Origin: Neopestalotiopsis rosae
Taxonomy: Eukaryota; Ascomycota; Sordariomycetes; Amphisphaeriales; Sporocadaceae
NCBI GenBank assembly: GCA_023078685.1
Contig: JALGAS010000009.1
Span: forward strand, 2,170,001 to 2,234,000
DNA: 64,000 nt
Direction of reading: 5' to 3'
A model generated the notes under the pieces. It made no database searches and was not told where the DNA came from. It was given only the letters and a program-made list of their open reading frames with translations. Of the stretch, positions 10,642 to 20,909 are shown one piece after another. Each line of letters starts with the position of its first letter. Positions within the stretch are counted from its first letter, which is position 1. The translations under genes and the position numbers were made by a program.

Positions 10642-11131
10642 TTTACGGTTGTGAGCGCCGGCAGAGGCAGCAGGTGGACGGACCTCAGGCGCTGACTGTG
10701 AGCGGCAAAGTCGATCCAATCGCCCCTCGAACAGTATGTTTTCTCTGAATTCGCTTGATTCTGAAAATGATATAGCTTTTGAGTCATCTCTATTATTTGG
10801 CTGGCAGTGGTATCCTTCGAGGTTTATCATATTAGGTACCTCTCGAATTTGATTTCACGAAGATGCTTTATAAGAAGAATACAAACATATGTTGGCGCAA
10901 GGGAGCACTCTGCGGGGCTGACACCTAGGAACCACGCCCCCCAATCAGCCACTAATGTCGGTTGCCAGCAAGGGCTGCTAAGATGTCAGACTGAAGAATG
11001 CTGTCGTTCTCAGCTAAGCAAGGTTTGTAGCTGACCATTGACTTGCCCTGCTATCTGGAAGAGATAAAAATCCAAGAAATTCTTCTTCCCACGCTCGTCA
11101 AGAAGCTGTTGGTTTTGTCAATTCATGGTTT
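10642..11131. other. Intergenic stretch
   Basis: Overlapping short frames on both strands (10446-10787 minus, 10807-11034 plus) show no family signature. Nothing supported. Confidence 0.3.
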
Positions 11132-11551
11132 CTAAGGGTAAGGCCTATGAGGTTCTCTCGCTGTCTGGGCGCTAGACGCCAACCTGTAATTAGCAAGTGG
11201 ACGGGCCTTAGGTGGCAGCTTGCAATAAGTGCAATGAATGCAAACGTGGCAGTCGTAGTAGTCAGCAATGACGGCAAGCCTAGCAAGCATCTCCAAGTTG
11301 ATGAATTCGGGAACACTTTGAGTACGACCATGAATGATGTTCATCAAGATCAACATTGCTTCGGCATGGTGAAAGAATTGGGAGCCATTCCGAAGGAGTA
11401 CTGTAGAGATCTTCTCTTATGGCTTATCGTTTCCGGGGCTTTTCCCCTAGAAACTCAATTTGAGATTGTAATGGCAGTTGCTTTGAAAGAGAGCAACGAG
11501 CCGATCCAGAACCTGGGTCTTCCAGTTCCGCCACGTATATTTGGTGAGTAA
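11132..11551 (+). pseudogene. BTB/POZ-domain gene fragment with an internal inversion
   Basis: On the minus strand 11356-11240 encodes MLILMNIIHGRTQSVPEFIN then LEMLARLAVIADYYDCH, the central part of fungal BTB/POZ proteins. The continuation expected next in that family, IPKEYCRDLLLWLIVSGAF to NEPIQNLGLPVPPRI, is on the plus strand at about 11385-11540. So adjacent parts of one protein lie head to head. Reversing about 11240-11380 would restore the usual order. BTB domains mediate dimerisation and Cullin-3 binding. The N-terminal half is not found. This is a dead remnant whose break is a small inversion rather than a stop codon. The family assignment is from remembered motif order. Confidence 0.6.
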
Positions 11552-12980
11552 TGAACGAGCATACCCCCTTCCTTCATAGCTGCTTGCAACTAGCGGGTCT
11601 TGATCCCGCTTTTTACTGACAGAACCTGAATTGCGGGGGAATCATTAACTTAACTCAGGTCTAGATAACTACCATACCGCCGCCATCTACATCTAGCCCG
11701 CAATAATCGAGGTGCGCCAGAGCTTTGAAACTACATAATCATAGCAGCCAGGTCACTTCTTTTGCGATGAGGATAGCGTGCATACTCAATATATTATCCT
11801 TCCAGCTTTGGGCATAAATATTAGAAAATAGTAATAGCCAAAACCACGGGTCTCAGTAGCCCAATGCATGCCACACTGAATGCCGAGTGCAACAGTCGCT
11901 CTCGCTTATCTTCACGACTGCAAAAAGCAATCTCCCAGCTCTGGGTGGCGTTGCGCTTGCCCCATACGTCTCCATGTTTGCCTTTTGGAGGTGCCATAGT
12001 GCTATGGGATAGACGATGCCGATTCAAAAGTGGTTTGCAAAGAGTACAGCAGTGGCCCGTGCACGAGACTTCAGTACTACGAGCTCGGCGAAACTTCTTT
12101 GGAAATTTGAGAGCATTACCGGAACAGGCGAACCAAGCACTGCGTATATATACTGTGAAAATAACTACTCGGAAGAGCAGTGGTCAAGATGACTTGAACG
12201 CATCAGCACAATCGAACCAAGATACTTTTTCGTCTCCATTTTCCGCCTCGGAGTATGGACGATCCATATTTGGTGCTAACATCTACTATGTGTACTATTT
12301 TGATCTTGCACGAGCCCAGTATTGTACAAGGTAGTGTGTCTTCTTCTTAGCCATTTTCCGGTGTAACTACAGCATTATAAATGTATTCAAAGGACAATGT
12401 GGATACAATACAAAAAGAGGGCCAGATTTTATTCAGTCACGCTTGTTCGTCCATCATTTGATTTTCATGGCGAAAACGAGCAGGTAACTAATAAGAAATT
12501 GCGGACTCAAGATCCAAAAGGAGAGAAATAGATCTGCTCCAAATGGTACGTATCCCACGGGACAGCCCAGATTTCCACGAAATTCAATGTATTACACTCC
12601 AGGTCAAATTGTGGACGTCGACTCGTCCCATACCATGCGGTTTTGCTTAGCCCCCTTCAAGCTGTCCATATATTGATCTTGAAGTACCGTTTCAAGGAAG
12701 GAATGGAGCAAACTACGATCAAAGACCATTATAGGATGTTCAAGATCCAGACCAAGGGCGGTCCAAAAAGCTTTTTCTGTCTTCAAAAGCCCTAAAAAGC
12801 TGAAAGGATCTGACGAGTTTGTCCATTTGCGCTCGTATTATCCTACGAAAACTTGGCGTCGAGTAACGGAATAATAAGGATTTGTTTTTCCGCAATCATG
12901 GTTATACACTATATATTCTATTGGGAGGCTTGCAGTAGCAATATTGTGATCAGACCTTGTTACATCTTTCCGTACTCTCC
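11552..12980. other. Stretch with only weak coding signals
   Basis: On the minus strand 12836-12604 is open and reads like a C-terminal exon (PFSFLGLLKTEKAFWTALGL ... SLKGAKQNRMVWDESTSTI), but it has no start and no recognised family. A minus frame at 11821-12027 contains MAPPKGKHGDVWGKRN. The plus frame 11864-12334 is unrecognised. I support none of these as a gene. Confidence 0.3.
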
Positions 12981-15956
12981 ATGGCTCAATGCAAGCATTC
13001 TGATTGGCTACGTCTGATACGTCACGAATGTGGTTCCCAGCCTGAAGTCACGGACAGACTGGAGGAAGTTGTATGCCAGCTTCACTGTCCAAATCAGACT
13101 TCTCCTGGTATAGCCCTATTCATTGGAGACGAAAACAAGAATGATGCTCTGCTGGAATTCGGGATACAAAAGTGTCCTTCTGAAAGAAGACACCCAGGCT
13201 GGCGGGCTCAAGTCCATCATTCTGAATTTCTGGGACCTACTGGGAAGTCAGTGCCTCTCGTTATTTTCAATACTGGAGCGTCCACAAAATTGCAACCGGG
13301 CAGGCTGAACAATACACCAAGATGCCATGAGACGCGAAACTACGAGATGACACCAACCATCGGCGAGAAAAGGCCGGTAGATGTGATCGATCACGTATAT
13401 TGCCGCTTGCTGTTCCCATTCGTCGATGTCGTATGTATTTTTGTGAACGACATTGGAGGCTTGAATCACTTGGCTTCTCGGCTCCGGGCATGGCTCAGGT
13501 ATGGTCGAGCAACAACTGCTCAAAGCGGATTGAGGCTGTTCCTGATCTTTGACGAGCTTAAAGACGGTATGGAAGTATCGATCCGTGAGATCTTGACAGC
13601 AGACGCCAAAGGAATGATACCGCCAGTGTTTCAGGACTATCATGTCTTTGATCTTGCACGTCCACCTCAGCAGACAAGGAGATCATCCCAAGAGACGCCA
13701 CAGAGAAGACTTCACAACGAACTGACAAGGTGTCTCGTTTCGGCGCAGCGCAATCGTACCAGAAACGGAGAGCGTTTCTCAGCACAACACCTTTCCAAAT
13801 TTCTTCAGTACGCTATGGATGAGCTTGTTAATGTGGATAGGAGCCCTCTAGATCTTGTACGCATGTCCAGAATGATGCATCCCGTTTCTCCCGATCTGAG
13901 TTCGTATCTCAATGCTTTTCTCCAAGAGGTAAAATCGGCCGAAGATGTGGAGATATTCGCAATTCCGATGATCATCTCCAGCTTCATTCTAGACCAGTAC
14001 CCGCCTAACATGCATCGTAAGTCTCTCGTCAGACGCATATTCGGGAGGAGTAATTAACACGAACAGCCTTCCGCCCTGAACAAGTCTTTCGTGTACTCTA
14101 TCATGATGCCTGCCAACGTTTGCTCCAGAAAGGTCAACGAGGTCCGCAGAGAACGATCGGCTACAATATTCCCACAAACTTCACGGAGCTTGCTGAGGAG
14201 GAGATGATCAAGCAATATAAACAATACAGGAGATCGATGTCGGCTGTTACACATCACCGAACCATGATGAACTGCTTTCGGCATAAGTGGGCTCAGATAC
14301 GCTCCGACGACGTATGTTTGTGTTGCTTGCGACGGCGACCGCAGTATTGCTTGCCCTGTAGTCATAGTCTGTGTGAGAACTGTGTTCAGGTGTTTGGCAA
14401 GAACGAGGACGATATGCCTTGGACATTCGTCGTGGGAACGTGTCCTCTCTGCAGTCAAGAAAATAGCAGGGCAATCATTGGTGTCAAGCCGCCGACGGCG
14501 AGCATCCGGCTCCTCAGTATTGATGGTGGAGGAACGCGGGGCCGAGCGCCACTTGCATTTCTTCAGACACTTCAGGACCGACTACAGCTCCCAACGCCGG
14601 TGCAACACAATTTTGACTTCATATATGGCACCAGCTCTGGTGCAATCATAACTGCTGTGTTATATGCGCTGGATTGGAACATCGAGGAATGTACCGAGTA
14701 CTTCGATATGTTCGCGCGTGTAGCTTTCCAGCCGCGGTGGTGGTGGTTGAAGGTGCCGTTCTTGTCTGCCGTCTTACAGATGGTGGCTTCCCTGCTGGCC
14801 GACAGCCGATACTCGAGCAAGAACCTAGAAACAATCTTGCAAGATGTCTTGGGGACACGCAGTCTTATGGATTGTACTAGCGGGGCAGCTCGAGGCACCA
14901 AACTTGGAATTACGGTGACTACCATCCGCGACGCACGTGCCTATGTCTTCACAAGCTATAATGGTGCTGGAGAGCAACGGCATGATACAGGTATTCCCCA
15001 GTTTCTTTTCATTTCTTCTCCTCTGTTTCACTTTCTTCCTATCGCTTCTCTTCTCCGTCCTATATCTCTCTATGAAGCGCCATGTTAACATATCATTCAA
15101 GACTACCAGGTGCTGTACCCGAAGAACGGCCTAAGCCGAATCCCGCTGTGGGAAATGTAGGATGATATTGCAATCACAATCACAAAAAGTAAAAGTAAAA
15201 GGCTGATATCCTTGTAGCGTGCGGTGTAGCACAGCTGCTCCTTAGTAGGTGAAAGGAACCGCTGTTGTTTTGATATTACATTCACACTGAGTCTTCAGTC
15301 AAGCTGACGTTTGGTAGCTATTTCAAGGTGAAACACATTCCAGGCGTAGGAACATTTCAGGACGGTGGTCTGATGTTCAATAATCCTGCATCCATCGCTG
15401 TACGGGAAGTAGCAGCTCTGTTCCCCGATGCATCGGAACCCGGACTCGTCGTATCCTTGGGAACGGGCTCGTCGAGGCCATCGAACCCCCCTCCGGCCAC
15501 GAACGAGAGACATTTTCTTCGGGATTCATTTCCTGCCCGCGTCTATCGGGCGTTTTGGAGTAGCGGGGATTCGAAGAGAGTGTGGCAACAGCTTGTTGAC
15601 CATACTAAAGATGACCCCAGCAATGTCTTGTTTCGTTTCGATGTCGAGTACGACGGACGTGCTCCAGCCTGGATAGTGTTGCGGAGATGGAAGATATCGG
15701 TCGTCTCGCGCGCGAAACTATCCAGGATTCCCCGATGCTATCGAAACTGGTTAGCGCTGTCGTCATTGGTGGCGATACCGGTACCGGTCTCGATGGCGTT
15801 AGTGCCACGGACTTGGAGCTACAAGATCTCGAGGCTGCCAGGATCATTGACCGCGACGGTGGCGAGCGTACCGATCCCGCCAGGAATGTCATTTTCAAGA
15901 GGACGGAGGTCAAGGTCCAGATTGTGGACGCCAAGGACCACCACCACGACAGATGA
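12981..15956 (+). CDS. RING-finger patatin-like phospholipase (five exons, one frameshift near the 3' end)
   Basis: Exons 12981-14016, 14067-14990, 15102-15156, 15218-15244 and 15318-15956 join in phase; exon 4 is only 27 nt. Residues about 90-340 form an N-terminal domain shared with fungal patatin proteins (HVYCRLLFPFVDVVCIFVND). Residues 429-474 are a RING-type zinc finger (CLCC ... CLPCSHSLCENC ... CPLC). The patatin domain follows with DGGGTRG (oxyanion loop, 498-504), GTSSG (nucleophile Ser, about 535) and DGG (catalytic Asp 696). Both catalytic residues are present, so lipid acyl hydrolase activity is plausible. After DGRAP the frame shifts by minus one at the CC run 15668-15669; the next frame (LDSVAEMEDIGRLARETIQD) reads on to 15956. 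Patatin domains are common effectors in fungal NLR and allorecognition proteins. Confidence 0.85.
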
Positions 15957-17710
15957 GGCGCCTCATTGTTATATTTCCTACTTACTCTTCTCTTGCTGTC
16001 TCAGCGGGCTCGAGCACCAATCTTGGCAATACGTCATAACGGCACATACAGGGAGATTTGGGGATCAAGTTCAACCCGAAAAAAAATAAAAATCTTTCCT
16101 GCATTTTCAGGATACCACTGCTGTTATCCTGATGGTTCAATTTGTCCTGCTGTGCGGAGCACTGGACCATAGATCTCTGCTTACTGACATTGGTTACTAT
16201 ACGTTCCAACGGGAAGAACTATATCATTTCTGTACTTAGTGACCATTCGAACAATAGTTTCCGATTCATTATTAGGCTGCAGGCAAGGGGCGACCAAGAC
16301 AACTTTTGGATCTGCTTCAGAGCTCAATCAGATCCGGTTTGGATCAAATTGAACACAGATAAGACACCTCTGTAAGACTACAGCGCCAGTTTTGTTCATC
16401 AAGGGCAAAGTGAGTTTCGGCTCCATCTTCACAGGTCTAGCTGTGTAGCTAAGAGCGCGATTTATCGGCGCGTTGTGGCAATACGCCTTTGCGATAATAG
16501 CTGACTCGGGATCTCAAGATATTTACTTAGCTGAGGCTAACCGCTGACGAATGCCCTCCAGCCCGAGTCCATAGGGACATACTAAAATACAGCACCCTCA
16601 CTGTTCTTACAGAAGTCACCGACCCTACCGGCGACGTCCTGAAATATACCAATGTCAATGATACCGACAATAAGCCGAGGCTATCATATTTCCCTGAGAC
16701 GCTGCTAAAAAGTCACCATGGTGTAGAAACCTTTCCTCTTTTCACATGACCGGCGAAATGGAAAATTGAAGGCGAGAATTTTACATGTGCCGCTTCGATC
16801 AGAGCCGCTCCTGAGGTTGGTAAACAAATTCATTCAGTACATACTACTCTGCAGCCAGTGTAAAGGGTTCTGGTATCGGTGACTCCATTGCTTTCAAGCG
16901 CGTTTACGTAGCGCCAAATAGAATCGAAGAGCTTTCCCCCCTTATTTTTCAATTGTTTCAGGGGGAATAATAATAAATTTCTTTTTTCCCGAATTGTTGC
17001 TTCTCTCCATCAAACGCTGGCCAGAATGGCTAAGTCGCAGGTGCGTAATTGAGTTAGCGGTGTGGGGTTGAAATAGAAGTGTAAAAATGAACGCAATCGC
17101 AGCGGGGTCAAGCTTGTGAATTGTGCCGGGTCGTTAGAGATGAGATTTTGCTATGTATCAAGTATATACTGCAGATAGTGAACGACGTCCTAACAGAATG
17201 ATCAGTATGCAGAGTACTAATTCACTTGCTTGCCATGGCCCTCTTCATACTTGGTTGCATTTCATAGCCTTCATTTCGTGGAAGGTCCCCAGCATCATGC
17301 CATGCTGCATCCCGGAATCGCTAAAACCTGATCCAATCTATCTCTGATTGCCTCTTCGTCAAGTGCTGCTCGATACTTCTTTTCCTGGCTATGGTTGGTG
17401 GATTGCTGAGGGGTCCACGCATATCCTTCCGCGCTATGTGAGAGAAGTCAAGTGTGTGGTTCGAATCCGGTACTGACTGTTCCGCCTTGGCTGCAAAGGT
17501 AATTGTGTATAAGAGATTTGAAAAGTTTCGCCAGCTGCAAAGTAGCTGGCGCCGGCTATGCAGCTGCAGGTGGTGTGGGGTGCGTTTCGCCAACGAGACC
17601 GGGGGCAACCCCCTGCACGCGCACGCGCATACTTCTCAAAGTCCGTCATGAACGGCATTCCATTGTCCTGTCTTCCACTCCCACTCTGATCCACGCTTTA
17701 CGGATACATC
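15957..17710. other. Intergenic stretch with two possible exon relics
   Basis: The plus-strand piece 16205-16375 (NGKNYIISVLSDHSNNSFRF) and the piece at about 16600-16750 (LTVLTEVTDPTGDVLKYTNV) read like coding sequence but join to nothing recognisable. The rest shows no gene. A GGTTCGAATCC motif at 17457 was tested as a tRNA B box and rejected. Confidence 0.3.
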
Positions 17711-19382
17711 ATGTCTACTGTCGCAACTAGTAGTGGTGTTGTCGCCAAATCACAAGTTGTATGTTCGCTTGTCGCACGTGAGGTTCTGACACTGACTTGG
17801 TCTAGTTTGGACTAGATCTAGGTACTACCAATTGCTGCGTTGCTATTTTCGAAAACGGCACTGCACGGACTCTTGAAGACGGTTACAATCAACGAATCTT
17901 TCCTTCGACGGTCAGCATTCAAGGCGATGTGTGGCACATAGGTCAGCACCAGGTCACAGACATTCGCGACGATTGCACTTTTATCCACGGCACCAAGCGC
18001 GTAATCGGGCGCGACACGACTGATGGAAGACTCGAGTCCGATATTAAATCATTAGAACTCCCATTCGAGCTAGATGAGGATGGCAAACCCTTCTGCCGAG
18101 CTGCCGGGCATAATATCTTTCCTGAAGAAGTCATTGCTTTGCTCTTTCTTAAAGCGCAGGCAGTTGTGCGAGAAGCGCTTGGCTGCGATGTATACGATTG
18201 TGTTGTTGGCGTTCCCGCATATTTACAGAAACACAGCGGCAGGGGATTCTCGATGGTGCTCGGATTGCCGGCTTGAACGTTGTGCGACTGATCAATGAAC
18301 CAACGGCCATCGCCGTCGCTTACCTACATAATGTGAACGCCAGCGAGGATGGCATCTACGACATCGCCGACCTTGGAGGCGGCACTTTCGACCATTCTAG
18401 GGTCAGCCTGACCAGTAGCCGAGAAGGAAAGACGCTCGTCGTCGAAGCTACTCGGGGAGACAATATGTTAGGCGGCTATGATTTTACCCAAGTGATGGTG
18501 AGCGCATTTGAAGAGCTGCTAGAGCAAGGGTTTGAAACGGACGAACTTTGGAGTGCCTGCGAAACGGCCAAAACAAAAATCAAACCAGGTGATAAATCTA
18601 TCAAGATTCGTGTGGCCGGTAAGCTGCACAGTCTTGATATGACGGCATACAGGGCGGCCTGCAAGCCTTTGCGTAAGAAGATTCGTTCGATTCTCAAGGA
18701 GATCGTGGACAAAAAGTCTGACTCTGCCACGCTCAAGAGTCTGATACTTGCAGGAGGGTCAAGTCTCTTGCCCTTTTTAGGGGAAGACATTGCAGCAATG
18801 TTCAGCGGCGTCAAGCTCAGTCGTCGTTTACCCTCAGCCGAGGTAGTAGCTCAAGGCTGTGCGATCGCTTCCAGCAATTCTATTGTCATCACTGATATAT
18901 TGAGTCGCAGTATTGGGATTGAGATTCAGGAGAAGGAACGATCGAACTTGATGTCATTCCTGCTGGACCAGGACACCCCACTCCCAGCAAGCTATACGGA
19001 GACGTTTACGGCACGAGATCCAGAAAAGACTGAGATCAGGCTATACGAAGGCCAACACAAAATTGCTTCTAGCAATATTCTCCTCGGCCAATTCTATGTT
19101 CTTGCCCATCGTGGAGACAATATTGAAGTTCGTATCCAAATACACAGCGACTCGACCGTAGCTTTGAGTGCAACGTCCTCCGACGGGACGGGAGCCCTTA
19201 AGGTCATAAGAAAGACCCGATTCAGCGAAGATGACTTCCGAAATATGGCAGCGAGGACGCGGCAGAGGTTCCTGTCAACTAGAGCCGTAGGCGAGAGTCA
19301 AAAACGCAAACAGCTTGCCGTTGAAGAACAAGCTCAATTAAGCAAGCGCAACAAGTTTTTTGCTACCACTCTAGGTAGCTAA
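17711..19382 (+). CDS. Hsp70-like ATPase lacking the lid, one frameshift
   Basis: The ATG at 17711 begins a 48-bp first exon; the intron 17759-17805 (GTATGT...CTGAC...TAG) leads into FGLDLGTTNCCVAIF, the phosphate-1 loop of Hsp70. VGVPAYL then breaks; one base earlier the frame reads TETQRQGILDGARIAGLNVV, LINEPTAIAVAY and DLGGGTFD (phosphate 2). The T run at 18222-18224 is one T short of the family's Tyr-Phe. An adenosine-motif equivalent (LILAGGSSLLPFLGEDI) is present. The substrate-binding part is short and the protein is about 541 residues, against about 640 in canonical Hsp70, so the helical lid is missing. It ends with a basic, Gln-rich tail. Divergent cytosolic Hsp70s of this kind are common in fungal accessory genomes. 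Confidence 0.85.
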
Positions 19383-19429
19383 TCAATAAAACACAGCGCA
19401 TGTCTCACCTCAGCGACACGCAATCTTAT

Positions 19430-19945
19430 CCTTGATCACTCAAGTTCAGACCAGTTCCCACATAACTACCTGGGCAGACTGGTTCCTCTGAATATTTGGG
19501 GCATCTTGCGTGGGCAGGAGCCTCAACATGCTCTGGTGAAGCAGTCTTGCACGCTTGGGCATTCCAAGAGCAAACGGAGGCCAACCAGACTGACAAGCGA
19601 GCAATCTGCGTCAATTGCTACTAATTGAAGCATAAGGCGCCTGGAGAAGCAGCTTCGGCACCTCCCAGCAAAAAGTGACGAACGTCGCGAAACACGCAGG
19701 AAGATTCGAAGTGAAAAAGAACGGCTTAAGAGGATGTGTTTACGGAGTACCAGAGACAAATGGACAGATGAACAAGCTGTAAGCGACATCGAGAAACAGA
19801 TCAACGGCCACACGTCCTGTGACAGCGCAGAAAAACCGCCGCTGTCACTCGGCCTCCAGCTCAAGCAAAGCTCCTCGCAGCGCTGACTGCGCCAGATGAT
19901 GGTACTCTCGAGGGTTATTACCGAAGAACGCCTAATCGTTATCAG
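19430..19945 (+). pseudogene. DUF3435 (FluG-domain / tyrosine-recombinase-like) relic
   Basis: The plus strand holds NYLGRLVPLNIWGILRGQEP. It is followed by RRLEKQLRHLPAKSDERRET and RRKIRSEKERLKRMCLRSTR with DKWTDEQAVSDIEKQINGH. In a shifted frame comes KLLAALTAPDDGTLEGYYRR. This order of motifs (an Arg/Lys-rich helix, then the W..EQAV.DIE.Q pattern) is what I recall for the C-terminal half of fungal DUF3435 proteins, the family that also contains Starship captain recombinases. Stops and shifts break it, and the N-terminal catalytic half is absent. Most DUF3435 copies in fungal genomes are dead fragments, so this alone does not show a Starship. Confidence 0.5.
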
Positions 19946-20909
19946 TCTCGTGGTCTGTGGCTAATTACATGATCGTTTCCATTCGAATCTTCGTTCCCCG
20001 TTATTTCCGTGAAGTAAGTGCTACTTCCCATCCAGGCACTGGCCTTACAGAGCGCCTCTCCACACAGGTATATATCTTTGACCATACAATCACTGTTGGA
20101 TGTGAACAACTCAACTAATACAACAACTATTGTACCATACCCATTATGCCTTTTTCACAATATCAAATATGATCATCTGAACATCGTCGAACAGAAGGGT
20201 TGAGTTGAAATTGAATTAGTTTGAAATCTTGGAAATACGCAGGCTTCATCGTATTAACTTACTACCGCCCTTTATCTGCACGATGGTTAACGTTCAGACT
20301 TGAATCAATTATATCGACCACTTGAACACAAGGGATCCAGTGAAAAAGGTTTTTCTTGATGCGAAATAAATTACAAGATAAGTTATACCATTTGGAACAA
20401 AACTTTTACCTGGCGATTTATGGCCTTATAAAATGGCATGAAGATGGACGACAAGACGATTGATGCCTTGCGAGCTAAGAGAGTTGCTCTTTGTTATGGG
20501 CGAAAATTGCTAAACCAATTGGGCCAAGAGCCAAGGTGCCAAGACGCCTCACCAAATAGATTATTGACAAAAGCCAAGGCCAATGGCGGCTGACTACTGG
20601 CAGCAGAGGGATCTGCTGCGCCACTCGACTTGTGTGGTTTATTATTAGCGGACACTCGCTTGGTAAGATCCTAGCATCCTTGTAGAGTCATGCATAGGCA
20701 AGAAGGCGAACAGGGCGGTGTGACGAAATTAGAAGCCAAGATCTGGAACATGGCAGAATCCAACGCAACGTCCATAACGCTGATCCTTCATTCAAATATG
20801 AAGGCGGGCTTGGCCTATATTATAAATCCTTGTTCCTGTCGAGTCGCCATGCTCGAAAGCTCCGCGAAATGACAAATTATAGTTTCAGCCATTACCTGCT
20901 CGGATCCCT
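19946..20909. other. Intergenic stretch upstream of the HET gene
   Basis: No coding frame is supported. A TATA-like ATATTATAAATCC lies at about 20817, roughly 90 bases before the HET start codon, and is the best promoter candidate. Confidence 0.35.

Noticed and set aside
17457..17467. GGTTCGAATCC, a perfect tRNA B-box motif, with an A-box-like TGGCTATGGTTGG about 70 bases upstream
   Set aside because: The flanks do not form a T stem or acceptor stem and the spacing is wrong, so no cloverleaf can be drawn.
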